NCBI GenBank assembly: GCA_002328865.1
Contig: DCWO01000095.1
Location: 48,079 to 64,964, forward strand
DNA: 16,886 nt
Direction: 5' to 3'
Origin: Dehalococcoidia bacterium UBA2160
GTDB taxonomy: Bacteria > Chloroflexota > Dehalococcoidia > Lucifugimonadales > UBA1123
Of this stretch, positions 7,432 through 14,833 are shown in pieces; position 1 is the first letter of the stretch, and the number at the start of each line of letters is the position of its first letter. The notes beneath the pieces were generated by a model. It was not told the DNA's origin. It made no database searches and worked only from the letters and a program-made list of their open reading frames with translations. Both the position numbers and the translations under genes were made by a program.

Positions 7432-7460
7432 CGTCAGCCATGACGTAGATTTCGTCAGCC
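7432..7460. promoter_or_regulatory. Direct repeats CGTCAGCC, 21-bp period, in a divergent intergenic region
   Basis: CGTCAGCC occurs at 7432-7439 and again at 7453-7460, two helical turns apart. The second copy ends three bases before the -35 of the plus-strand promoter (7464), and the pair overlaps the upstream region of the minus-strand DipZ-like gene. The arrangement fits an activator or repressor site controlling both genes, but no regulator is identified. Confidence 0.35.
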
Positions 7461-7463
7461 GTC

Positions 7464-7492
7464 TTGTCACGTGCCGCTATCAACCGTATGAT
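7464..7492 (+). promoter_or_regulatory. Promoter of the hydroxyacid dehydrogenase gene
   Basis: TTGTCA (7464-7469), a 17-nt spacer and TATGAT (7487-7492) make a good sigma70-type promoter. Transcription from about 7499 would give a 60-nt leader to the GTG at 7559. Confidence 0.65.
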
Positions 7493-7558
7493 GCAGGTCA
7501 GCGTGACCGGGATGCGTCACTTAGCCACGGATCACAACTTTCGAGCAGGGGGATTGAC

Positions 7559-8449
7559 GTGAAGATCGGATTCATCGGAGTCGGTTACATGGGGCGTCAC
7601 ATGGCCCGCAACATACTGAACGGCGGGCATGACCTCACCATATTCGACATCAGCAAAGACGCGGCCGAAGAACTTCTGTCGCTGGGCGCCACATGGGCAA
7701 CCAGTCCCGGCCAGGCGGCTGAGGCGAGCGACGTGGTGTTCACGTCTCTGCCTCGCCCGCAGGACGTCGAGGAGGTCGTTGCCGGAGAGGGCGGAATTCT
7801 CAGCGGCGCCCGGAGCGGGACGGCCTACTTTGACCTGAGCACCACCGACCCGGCAACAATCGAGAGGATTGCAAACCAGGCTGAAGCTAAAGGAGTCCGC
7901 ATTCTCGATGCACCGGTCTCGGGCGGGACAGCGGGTGCTGACAACGCCACCCTCTGCGTGATGGTGGGCGGAGACCGAGACGCGTACGATGAGTTCAAGG
8001 CGGTGCTTGACCTGATAGGCGACAAGGTCATGTACTGTGGCGACCTCGGAGCGGGCGCCGTGTGCAAGATCGTGAACAACCTGATCGGCCTAAGCACGGG
8101 GGTGCTCCTGTCTGAAGCGTTCACCCTGGGCATCAAGGCAGGCGTCGATGCCGAGACGCTGTTCACGGCGGTCGCCGGGAGTTCGGGCGCCACGCAGGCG
8201 ATGCAGGGGTTTCCGAACGGCATATTCAAGCGAAACTTCGATCCCGGATTCCAACTCGACCTGGCGGCCAAAGACGTCGGGCTGGCGACGCAACTCGGTC
8301 GAGAGTTACGCGTGCCGATGGAGATGTCGAACATCGCTCAGCAGCGGTACATTACTGCGCAGAACGAAGGGTGGGGCCGGTTGTCGGCAGGCGCCGTCGC
8401 ACGGATCCAAGAGGAGCGCTCCGGCGTCGAGATCGCGCCGCCGGATTAG
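7559..8449 (+). CDS. NAD-dependent beta-hydroxyacid dehydrogenase (3-hydroxyisobutyrate dehydrogenase family)
   Basis: A 296-residue member of the 3-hydroxyisobutyrate/tartronate-semialdehyde reductase family. The Rossmann motif GFIGVGYMG lies at residues 4-12, and Asp30 ends the second strand, favouring NAD over NADP. The substrate-binding signature DAPVSGG is at 117-123 and the catalytic lysine is Lys170 in GAVCKIVNN. The all-helical C-terminal half ends normally, so the protein is full length. The exact substrate (3-hydroxyisobutyrate, glycerate/tartronate semialdehyde or a succinate semialdehyde analogue) cannot be decided from the sequence. The GTG at 7559 is preceded by AGGGGG at about seven bases, in a leader from the promoter at 7464. 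It is divergent from the DipZ-like gene and followed by about 300 nt with no gene, so it is probably monocistronic. Confidence 0.88.
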   Translation: MKIGFIGVGYMGRHMARNILNGGHDLTIFDISKDAAEELLSLGATWATSPGQAAEASDVVFTSLPRPQDVEEVVAGEGGILSGARSGTAYFDLSTTDPATIERIANQAEAKGVRILDAPVSGGTAGADNATLCVMVGGDRDAYDEFKAVLDLIGDKVMYCGDLGAGAVCKIVNNLIGLSTGVLLSEAFTLGIKAGVDAETLFTAVAGSSGATQAMQGFPNGIFKRNFDPGFQLDLAAKDVGLATQLGRELRVPMEMSNIAQQRYITAQNEGWGRLSAGAVARIQEERSGVEIAPPD

Positions 8450-8708
8450 CAGGTCGCCCGAGTCGCCGCCGAAAGCGAATGGTCTGTCGCGGCGGACTCC
8501 AATGGTCTCCGGAAGGTTCAGCGACAGGCCCGCACCGAACGGGAGCTCCGCGCATCTGCCAAAAACTCATTGACAGTTAGCGACAAGCTGTCGGGCCGAT
8601 CAGGGCGAGCCCGCCCAAGTCGTCCGGGTCGTTGATGAACGTTTGTGTCCCCACGTGAACTTCTCTGACTGAACAGACTGACCGGCCGGTCGCGCAACCC
8701 CTGGTCGT
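8450..8708. other. Intergenic stretch without a recognisable gene
   Basis: There is no coding frame with a family match or ribosome site on either strand. An imperfect GC-rich hairpin (CGCCGC 8464-8469 with GCGGCG 8489-8494) follows the dehydrogenase stop but has no T-run, so it is only a weak terminator candidate. Confidence 0.5.
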
Positions 8709-8737
8709 TTGACTGCAAACGGCAGTCACCATAGAAT
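8709..8737 (+). promoter_or_regulatory. Leaderless promoter of the M16 peptidase gene
   Basis: TTGACT (8709-8714), a spacer of exactly 17 nt and TAGAAT (8732-8737) are followed by seven bases and the ATG at 8745. Transcription should therefore begin at or next to the A of the start codon. No ribosome site precedes that ATG, which fits a leaderless mRNA. Confidence 0.8.
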
Positions 8738-8744
8738 CACCTGT

Positions 8745-10034
8745 ATGACAACTACCGCCGACACGCCACAAGTATTCAACAAGACCACTCTGCCCAATGG
8801 ACTGCGGGTGCTCACCTGCGAGATGCCTCACACTCGTTCCGTATCGATCTCCATCTTCGTCGGGGTCGGTTCTCGCTATGAAAGCGATGAGGAAGCGGGC
8901 GTCTCGCACTTCATCGAACACCTGGTGTTCAAAGGCACCGAGATCAGGCCGGATCCGGTCCAGATAAGCGGGCTCATCGAAGGACACGGTGGCGTCCTCA
9001 ACGCCTCCACTGAGCAGGAGCTCACGGTCTATTGGTGCAAAGTAGCCGAGTCGCATTTCTCCGAGAGCCTCGAACTCCTGATCGACATGCTGCGCAACTC
9101 GTTGTTCGAAGATGACAGCATCGAGAAAGAGCGCATGGTGGTGCTGGAAGAGTTGGCGATGATCAACGACCAGCCCGCCGCCCGCGTGGACACGCTCATC
9201 GACGAGATGATATGGCCGAACCATCCGCTCGGCAGGGACATCGGCGGCACCAAGGAATCGGTTTCGAGCATCTCTCGCGACGCGATGCTGCGGCACATGA
9301 ACGCCTACTACTCCCCTGCCAACACAGTCATTAGCATCGCGGGCAGCATTTCGACCGAAGAAGTGTTGGATCAGGTCAACGAACTGTGCGGAGACTGGCC
9401 CGAGTCGGAAGGAAACGACTGGTCGCCGTTTACGCACGAGCAGTCTGAGTCACAACTCCGGCTTGAGTACAGAAACACAGAGCAGCTTCACCTATCCATC
9501 GCTTTGCCCGGTTTGGATCTGCACGACCCGGGCCGGTATGCACTGGACATGTTGAGCGTGATGCTGGGCGAAGGCATGAGCAGCAGGTTGTTCGTCGAGG
9601 TGCGCGAGAAGCGAGGGCTGGCATACGATGTTCACAGCGGAGTGAGTCACTTCCAAGACACGGGAGCGTTCGCGATCATCGCGGGCGTGGACACAAAACG
9701 CGTCTACGAAGCTTCGGCCACCATACTGGAGCAGGTCGGCGCCATGCGGAAACCTGTTCCGGCAGCGGAACTCGACAGGGCCAGGCAGTTGGTCGCGGGG
9801 CGCATAATGCTTCGGATGGAAGACACCAGGGCGGTGTCAGGATGGATGGGAAGCCAGGAAGCGTTGCTGGGCCGTGTACTCACGGTCGACGACGTGGTGT
9901 ACAACATCAACCAAGTTACAGGCGACGAGGTCTGCCAAGTTGCGGACGACCTCCTCTCCACCGAAAAGTTGAACATGGCGCTGGTTGGGCCGTGCCGAGG
10001 GCGCAAACGGCTGGAGCGCCTCCTACACCTGTAG
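8745..10034 (+). CDS. M16B family zinc peptidase
   Basis: A 429-residue insulinase-family peptidase of the short M16B type (mitochondrial processing peptidase/YmxG-like). The inverted zinc motif HFIEH is complete (His55, Glu58, His59), and the third ligand is Glu135 in VVLEELAM, 76 residues after His59, as in the family. The C-terminal half carries the second clamshell domain with the SSRLFVEVREKRGLAYDV block that completes the active site. Length fits one subunit with both domains that would homodimerise. No inactive partner gene lies beside it. There is no signal peptide, so it is probably cytoplasmic and degrades peptides, or processes an exported or modified peptide. The ATG at 8745 is chosen because it lies exactly at the expected transcription start; a TTG at 8709 coincides with the -35 box. 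The next gene follows after 66 nt, probably in the same operon. Confidence 0.92.
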   Translation: MTTTADTPQVFNKTTLPNGLRVLTCEMPHTRSVSISIFVGVGSRYESDEEAGVSHFIEHLVFKGTEIRPDPVQISGLIEGHGGVLNASTEQELTVYWCKVAESHFSESLELLIDMLRNSLFEDDSIEKERMVVLEELAMINDQPAARVDTLIDEMIWPNHPLGRDIGGTKESVSSISRDAMLRHMNAYYSPANTVISIAGSISTEEVLDQVNELCGDWPESEGNDWSPFTHEQSESQLRLEYRNTEQLHLSIALPGLDLHDPGRYALDMLSVMLGEGMSSRLFVEVREKRGLAYDVHSGVSHFQDTGAFAIIAGVDTKRVYEASATILEQVGAMRKPVPAAELDRARQLVAGRIMLRMEDTRAVSGWMGSQEALLGRVLTVDDVVYNINQVTGDEVCQVADDLLSTEKLNMALVGPCRGRKRLERLLHL

Positions 10035-10100
10035 CGTGACACACGTTTGCATCGGCTTCCGAACACGTTTGCCCGCTCCCGATGCAGCGAGGCCGTTGGC

Positions 10101-10760
10101 ATGACGTCTCACTATCGGCGCCTGCCATTGTTCCCCCTCAATCAGGTGCTCTTCCCGAACACGTCCATTCCGCTCCAGATCTTTGAGGATCGATACAAGT
10201 TGCTGCTGCACGATTGCCTCGACGACGATTCGAGATTCGGTGTGGTGCTCATCAAGCGGGGACCGGAGGTGGGAGAGCCCGCGGAACCATATCCGGTGGG
10301 CACGGTGGCGCACATCGTCCAGGTGAACGAGATCGACGGTGGGCGATATTTCGTGTCGGCCACGGGCATCCGGCGCTTTCGCATCGACCACATAACGCAG
10401 ACGCGACCGTACATGGCTGCGGAGGTCGAGCTGCTCGACGAGGAAGACGCCGACGCATCGGAACAGGCTTCAGAATTCGACGTCGACGCCATCCGGCAGA
10501 GTTTCAGTGAGTACGCGCGCGTGATTTCGGGGATCGTCGGTGGGTGGACACGGAGCACACACGTGCCTTCCGAACCGTCAGCTCTTTCGTATCATATAGC
10601 CGACAAACTCGATCTCGATCTTCCCGAGAAACAATCGTTGCTGGAAGCGTTTTCGGCGACCAATCGGCTGGAAATCGAATTGGACATTCTCAACAGAGAC
10701 ACAGCCGTCATACGTCGCCGGCTGAGAAACGAGTTTCTGGGCCGGGTCGGCCGGCAGTAG
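10101..10760 (+). CDS. LON N-terminal (substrate-binding) domain protein
   Basis: A 219-residue protein consisting of the LON substrate-binding domain alone. The typical opening RLPLFPLNQVLFPNTSIPLQI is split here as RLPLFPLNQVLFP (7-19) and SIPLQIFEDRYKLL, followed by FGVVLIKRG, VGTVAHIVQV and the YFVSATGIRRFRI strand. A helical C-terminal part follows, ending LEIELDILNRDTAVIRRRL. There is no AAA+ or Ser-Lys protease domain, as usual for this stand-alone bacterial family (also found in cereblon-like proteins). The role is thought to be ligand or substrate binding but is not established. The ATG at 10101 has GAGG eight bases upstream. It lies 66 nt after the M16 peptidase and ends just before a terminator, which suggests a two-gene proteolysis-related operon. 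Confidence 0.88.
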   Translation: MTSHYRRLPLFPLNQVLFPNTSIPLQIFEDRYKLLLHDCLDDDSRFGVVLIKRGPEVGEPAEPYPVGTVAHIVQVNEIDGGRYFVSATGIRRFRIDHITQTRPYMAAEVELLDEEDADASEQASEFDVDAIRQSFSEYARVISGIVGGWTRSTHVPSEPSALSYHIADKLDLDLPEKQSLLEAFSATNRLEIELDILNRDTAVIRRRLRNEFLGRVGRQ

Positions 10761-10790
10761 GCTGTATGCCGGTGGCGACCGCAACGAAGT

Positions 10791-10830
10791 CGCCCCTCCC
10801 GTTCGCAGTCTTGCAGGGAGGGGCGTCTTT
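10791..10830 (+). terminator. Intrinsic terminator after the LON-domain gene
   Basis: CGCCCCTCCC (10791-10800) and GGGAGGGGCG (10816-10825) form a perfect 10-bp stem with a 15-nt loop, followed by TCTTT. The T-run is short, but the stem is strong and lies 30 nt past the stop codon. Confidence 0.75.
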
Positions 10831-10931
10831 GATGATTTGCTGAGCCGTGAGGCGTCTTGTTCTGCGCCGAACGCTAGTGTCCCGAGTCGCAAATTTGATG
10901 CATTAACCCCGAAGCAAGCGGAAACCTCGGG

Positions 10932-10996
10932 GTGGTTCGACAGGCTCACCACGAACGGAACAGCACCTACCCCGTTCGGCCTGAGCTTGTCGAAGG
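10932..10996. repeat. Inverted pair of the dispersed repeat between convergent genes
   Basis: One copy (10932-10958) contains GGTTCGACAGGCTCACCACG; the second (10972-10996) contains CCGTTCGGCCTGAGCTTGTC in opposite orientation, 13 bases away. About 19 of 25 positions can pair, giving a long stem-loop. The pair lies between the ends of the LON-domain gene and the minus-strand aminotransferase gene, where it could act as a two-way transcription end or mRNA stabiliser. Confidence 0.8.
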
Positions 10997-11033
10997 CTCG
11001 CGACATTGTCATACGAACGTCTGACTCAGGACA

Positions 11034-12239
11034 CTAGAAGGCAACGCCTTCCTTCTCGAACGCCTCGGCCAGGCGCGCAATGCCCTCGCGAATCTCTTCA
11101 GGCTGGCAGTAGCCGAAGCACAGGCGAGCATAGTTGCGGCCCGAGGCTCCGTCCGGCGCGAAGTTCGGCCCCGGCAGGTAGCCCACGTCTGCGGTTTCCA
11201 GCACGCGATCCCTGATCGAAACCAGGTCCGAGCCTTCGGGCATCTTGAGCCACAGGAAAAGCCCGCCCTCCGGGTTGCTCCACTCGGCCCTCGAACCGAA
11301 ATTCTCGCCCAGCGCCGACACCATCGCGTCTCGCTTGACGCGCTGTATCTCGTTTATGTCGCCGATGTGCGTATCGAGGTTGCCGGTCGCGTACCGATGC
11401 ACCGCATACGACGCGAAGCTGTTGACCGAACCGCCGCTCTTGGCGGCCACCGCGCGTTCTCGCAGACCCTGCGGCACCGTGAGATAACCGAGCCTCATGC
11501 CCGGCGCGATGATCTTGGAGAACGACCCCACGTACATGACGCTTCCCGTGTCGTCCAACGAGTAGATGGAGGTCACGTCTTCGCCGTCGTATCGCAAATC
11601 CACGTAGCAGTCGTCTTCCATTATGGGCACGCCGTACTTCTGGGAGATCTCCACCACCGCCTGGCGGCGCGCCAGAGACATCGTCCAGCCCTGGGGGTTC
11701 TGGAAGGTGGGGATCAAGTAGATCAGCTTCGGCTTGCGTCCTTCGCCGATCGCCTTCTCGATGGCGCCTGAGAGCGCATCGGGCAGCATCCCTTCCTCAT
11801 CTGTCTCGACGCCCCTGATGTCGCCCCCGAATCGACGCATCTGCGACAGGGTCCCGGTGTAGACGAAGTCGTCTGTCAGCAGGACGTCGCCGGGATCGAC
11901 GAGGACCTCCAACAGCATGTGGATCGGCTGTCCCGAGCCGTCGCCCAGCACGATGTCGTCGGCGGCCACATGGATGTCGCGGTCACGGGCGAGCTTGCCC
12001 GCGACGAACTCACGCAGCGGCGCATATCCTTGTCGGTCCGCATACAGGGCAAGGTCTCCGCCCTCTTCGTCCAACGCACCCTTGAGCGAGTCCACCAGCT
12101 CGTCGGTCGGGATGGACACGGGATCGGGGTACGCGACTGCGAAGTCGTACTTTCCTCGCCTGACGGCCCCGCCCCCGGCTGGCGCAGGGGCGTTCTTGGC
12201 AAACAGGTCATCGTAGTTGAATTGGTTCGTTCCGGCCAT
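11034..12239 (-). CDS. PLP-dependent class I/II aminotransferase (paralogue 1)
   Basis: A 401-residue fold-type I aminotransferase related to the 2-aminoadipate/LysN and MocR-C-terminal group. Catalytic features are all present: LYADRQGYAPLRE, GDGSGQ for the phosphate, Asn181 in FQNPQG, Asp209 and Tyr212 in EDDCY (contacts to the PLP ring), the Schiff-base Lys242 in SFSKIIAPGMRLGY, and a C-terminal ARLCFGY arginine for the substrate carboxylate. The substrate cannot be told from the sequence. The ATG at 12239 has AGGAGG about eight bases upstream. A 224-nt gap separates it from the upstream paralogue; I see no convincing promoter or terminator in the gap, so cotranscription is likely but unproven. 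The gene converges on the LON-domain gene. Confidence 0.9.
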   Translation of the reverse strand: MAGTNQFNYDDLFAKNAPAPAGGGAVRRGKYDFAVAYPDPVSIPTDELVDSLKGALDEEGGDLALYADRQGYAPLREFVAGKLARDRDIHVAADDIVLGDGSGQPIHMLLEVLVDPGDVLLTDDFVYTGTLSQMRRFGGDIRGVETDEEGMLPDALSGAIEKAIGEGRKPKLIYLIPTFQNPQGWTMSLARRQAVVEISQKYGVPIMEDDCYVDLRYDGEDVTSIYSLDDTGSVMYVGSFSKIIAPGMRLGYLTVPQGLRERAVAAKSGGSVNSFASYAVHRYATGNLDTHIGDINEIQRVKRDAMVSALGENFGSRAEWSNPEGGLFLWLKMPEGSDLVSIRDRVLETADVGYLPGPNFAPDGASGRNYARLCFGYCQPEEIREGIARLAEAFEKEGVAF

Positions 12240-12463
12240 TGGGTCTCCTCCTAGAGTCGTTCAGTGTCTTGGCGCAGTTCGCGGGCTTGGCCCCGATGGT
12301 CCAGGCGCCGCACTCGTTGGCTTGGTGGGCTCGGCCTTATCCGACGATGTTCACAGCCTGGTTTGGCCCTGAAGCGCCAGGGCGCCAGTTTCAGTAGATG
12401 GTGGGCTCGGCATTCAGGCCGACCCGGGCACACTTCGTCGATCCACACGGCGACAGGGTCCGA

Positions 12464-13660
12464 CTAGGCGTCCGAGAACGTTCCTGCGCGCTCGAACACG
12501 TTCGCCAGGACGCCGATGCCATCTCGAATCTCGTCTGGATTGTGGTAGCTATAGGTCAGCCGAATGTAGTTGCGGCCGGTCCGGTCGGCGCGAAAGACGG
12601 GCCCCGGGTTGTACTTGACGCCCGCTTCCACGGCCGCGTCCAGCGTCGCCCACGTGTCCGTTCCCTCCGGCAGGCGGCCCCAGATGATCATGCCGCCTTT
12701 GGGCGACGTCCATTCGCAGCTTGGCGGGAAGTGCTCGCCGAGGGCCGCCAGCATTGCGTCTCTCTTGGACTTGAGCGATTCGGAGACTGCCTCCATGTGG
12801 CTGTCGCTGTGGTCTCGCAAGAACCCGTAAACGGCCTGGGCGGCAAGATGGCTGGGCGACGTGCCGAAGCGAAATGCTCTCATGGTCTCCAGCAACGCCT
12901 CGGGGACGACCCCGTAGCCCAAGCGAAGGCCGCACCCCAGGAGTTTCGTGTAAGCCGAGGTGTAAATGACCGAGCCCTGGTCGTCGATGCCCGTCATCGC
13001 GGGCGGAAGCGGGTCGCCGTCGATTCGGAAGTCGGCGTACGATTCGTTCTCGAATATCGGAACGCCGTACTTCTGGGAGATTTCGACCATGTGATTGCGG
13101 CGTTCGGCGCTCAGGGTCATTCCCATTGGGTTCTGGTAGACGGAGATCGTGTAGATCATCTTGGGTTGAATGCCCCTGCGCGCCAGATCGCGGATCGTCG
13201 CCTCCAGTGCATCCGTATCCATTCCATTGTCGTCGGTCGGGACGTGGACGACGTTCGCGCGCCGCCTCATGAACATGCCCAGAGTCCCCAGGTAGCTGAA
13301 ATCCTCCACGAGCACGGTGTCGCCCGCGTCGATGAACGCTTCCAGTATCGTGTCGATGGCCCCTCCCGCGCCGGCGCTCAGGAAGATGCGATCGACAGGG
13401 ACATTCGCGCCGCGGTTCGACCGAAGATTGTCGGCGATGTACTCGCGCAAGCCGGGGTGGCCCTGCGGCGGAGGGTAACGAGAAAGGTCTTGCCCCTCGG
13501 TGGCCATGGCAATCCGAACAGCCTCAGCGATTCCCGCCGTCGGCATCGTGTCCGGATCGGTGTACGTGACCGAGAACACGTAGTCGGTGTCCGCGGCGGC
13601 CCCTTCGGGTGTGGTGACAGTGGCGGGCATGTTTCGCGTGATCAGTTTTGAGTAGTCCAA
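12464..13660 (-). CDS. PLP-dependent aminotransferase-like protein (paralogue 2, Asn at the PLP-nitrogen position)
   Basis: A 398-residue paralogue of the next gene, with the same layout: RYPPPQGHPGLREY, SAGAGGAI, Asn177 in YQNPMG, Schiff-base Lys239 in SAYTKLLGCGLRLGY and a C-terminal IRLTYSY arginine. Where paralogue 1 has EDDCY, this one reads ENESY: Asn205 replaces the Asp three residues before the conserved tyrosine, which in class I aminotransferases keeps the PLP ring nitrogen protonated. The codon is plainly AAC. The lysine-loop proline is also a cysteine (GCG for APG). Activity may thus be altered or specialised. The TTG start at 13660 has GGAG six bases upstream; the next ATG (residue 11) would remove part of the N-terminal arm. 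It follows the Gfo/Idh gene by 50 nt, in a likely operon. Confidence 0.87.
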   Translation of the reverse strand: MDYSKLITRNMPATVTTPEGAAADTDYVFSVTYTDPDTMPTAGIAEAVRIAMATEGQDLSRYPPPQGHPGLREYIADNLRSNRGANVPVDRIFLSAGAGGAIDTILEAFIDAGDTVLVEDFSYLGTLGMFMRRRANVVHVPTDDNGMDTDALEATIRDLARRGIQPKMIYTISVYQNPMGMTLSAERRNHMVEISQKYGVPIFENESYADFRIDGDPLPPAMTGIDDQGSVIYTSAYTKLLGCGLRLGYGVVPEALLETMRAFRFGTSPSHLAAQAVYGFLRDHSDSHMEAVSESLKSKRDAMLAALGEHFPPSCEWTSPKGGMIIWGRLPEGTDTWATLDAAVEAGVKYNPGPVFRADRTGRNYIRLTYSYHNPDEIRDGIGVLANVFERAGTFSDA

Positions 13661-13710
13661 TAATATCTCCGCTGGTCGTCATGAGTTCGGGGACTCCATC
13701 GAGCAGGCAT

Positions 13711-14754
13711 CTACGTAAGGGGGAGACGAACCCTCTCTCCGGACTGGATGCTGATGCTGATCGCGTCTGTGAACTCCATGTATCGCACCCCGTCTAGGAA
13801 GTTGGTGTGCGTGATCGGCTCGATGCCTTTGATGGCGTTGATAAACTCCTCCTCAACGCGCCAGCCGCCCTGTTTCTCCGCCGGGATGTCGATGTCGGAC
13901 AGCCCGTCATCCTCCCTGCGGCCGCCGCTCAGGGTCATCGTCGACGCGTCCAGGCGCAACGTGCCCTCGGTCCCGAAGAACCAAACGCCGTCTCCGGGCG
14001 CGTGGCCCGTGACGGTGCTGAAGCGAAGCCTCGCGACAGGGCCGGAAGCCATCTCGCACACTGCCTCGACGTGATCCGGGATCGTGATATATCGGCGGGC
14101 GCCACTGTCGTCCTGCCGGTGCTTCACGTTGACGCGCCCGTTGGCGGAAACAGTTTCGGCCGGACCCACCCAGCGCATCATCGCCTCGTACCAGATGCCC
14201 ATCTGCATGATGTTGTTGCCGCTCAGGTCTCGGTCGTGCCGCCAGTGAAGCGGGCCGTCGTGATCGACGAATCCGCCCTGATGCACGGTCATGTCGATGG
14301 ACAGGATGTCGCCCAGGTAGCCGCTCTCGATCAGGTCCTTGATCGTGTTGTCCACCTTGAGTGTGTGGGGAGCGGGGACGATCTGGGTTATCAGGTCAGG
14401 GTTGAGCCGAGAGGCCGCCAGCATCGACTTAGCCTCGTCGGAGTCCATGGCCATCCGCGCTTCGGTCTGGACATGCTTGCCGGCTTCAAGGGATGCCAAC
14501 ACAAGCGTCTCGTGCATGTAGGGCCATGTGCCGATGCAAATCGCGTTGGTGTCATCCGCTTCGACGAGGTCCACCCAGTTGTCGTAGACGGTCTGGATGC
14601 CGAATTCGTCGGCAATCCGTTGGCCCGATTCCAGGCTGCGGTTGGCCACGCTGACCAGCTCCACGCCGTCGATTTCTTTTAGTCCCGGCAGGTGCCGGAG
14701 TCGCGTGTTGGCCCCTGCGCCCACGAAGCCAATTCGAATAGGTTGATCCGCCAT
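13711..14754 (-). CDS. Gfo/Idh/MocA-fold protein lacking the usual catalytic residues
   Basis: A 347-residue protein with the Gfo/Idh/MocA layout: N-terminal Rossmann domain (GFVGAG at 9-14, LRHLPGLKEIDGVELVSVANR) and C-terminal alpha/beta domain. Three usual active-site residues differ. The EKP motif reads EAR (98-100), so the lysine is absent. The DxGxH segment reads QMGIW (184-188 in GNNIMQMGIWYEAMMRWVG), so Asp and His are also absent. The H-W-R-H stretch (170-173) might supply other catalytic groups. The fold is intact and full length, so decay is unlikely; it may belong to a subfamily with different chemistry. The ATG at 14754 has GGGAGG about ten bases upstream, and a promoter lies at 14805-14833. 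It is the first gene of a probable operon with two aminotransferases, as in amino-sugar or amino-polyol pathways, but the pathway is not identified. Confidence 0.85.
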   Translation of the reverse strand: MADQPIRIGFVGAGANTRLRHLPGLKEIDGVELVSVANRSLESGQRIADEFGIQTVYDNWVDLVEADDTNAICIGTWPYMHETLVLASLEAGKHVQTEARMAMDSDEAKSMLAASRLNPDLITQIVPAPHTLKVDNTIKDLIESGYLGDILSIDMTVHQGGFVDHDGPLHWRHDRDLSGNNIMQMGIWYEAMMRWVGPAETVSANGRVNVKHRQDDSGARRYITIPDHVEAVCEMASGPVARLRFSTVTGHAPGDGVWFFGTEGTLRLDASTMTLSGGRREDDGLSDIDIPAEKQGGWRVEEEFINAIKGIEPITHTNFLDGVRYMEFTDAISISIQSGERVRLPLT

Positions 14755-14804
14755 TCCGATTGTTCCTCCCAACAGTTTCCGCCCGTGTGCGGCGTCCGAT
14801 TCGC

Positions 14805-14833
14805 ATTATATGTAACAGGCGCGGGACAGTCCA
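14805..14833 (-). promoter_or_regulatory. Promoter of the Gfo/Idh-aminotransferase operon
   Basis: On the minus strand TGGACT (14833-14828), a 17-nt spacer and a perfect TATAAT (14810-14805) precede the Gfo/Idh gene. The start at about 14798 gives a leader of some 44 nt that includes the ribosome site. Confidence 0.75.

Noticed and set aside
7503..7520. Palindrome GTGAC-N8-GTCAC in the leader of the dehydrogenase gene as an operator
   Set aside because: Five-base arms with an eight-base gap are too likely by chance, and no second copy or matching regulator is visible.
8577..9437. Minus-strand open frame of 286 codons opposite the M16 peptidase gene
   Set aside because: It is an antisense shadow; the plus strand carries HXXEH and the family fold, and this frame has no family features.
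10837..11037. Plus-strand short frame in the convergent intergenic region
   Set aside because: The product (GWFDRLTTNG, PFGLSLSKA) is a translation of the dispersed repeat, and there is no ribosome site.
12398..13651. Long plus-strand open frame of 417 codons opposite aminotransferase paralogue 2
   Set aside because: It is an antisense shadow of a GC-rich gene: Arg/His/Val-rich product, no recognisable domain and no ribosome site, while the minus strand holds intact catalytic motifs.
13807..14682. Plus-strand open frame of 291 codons opposite the Gfo/Idh gene
   Set aside because: Its composition mirrors the real gene on the other strand, with no domain or start signal.
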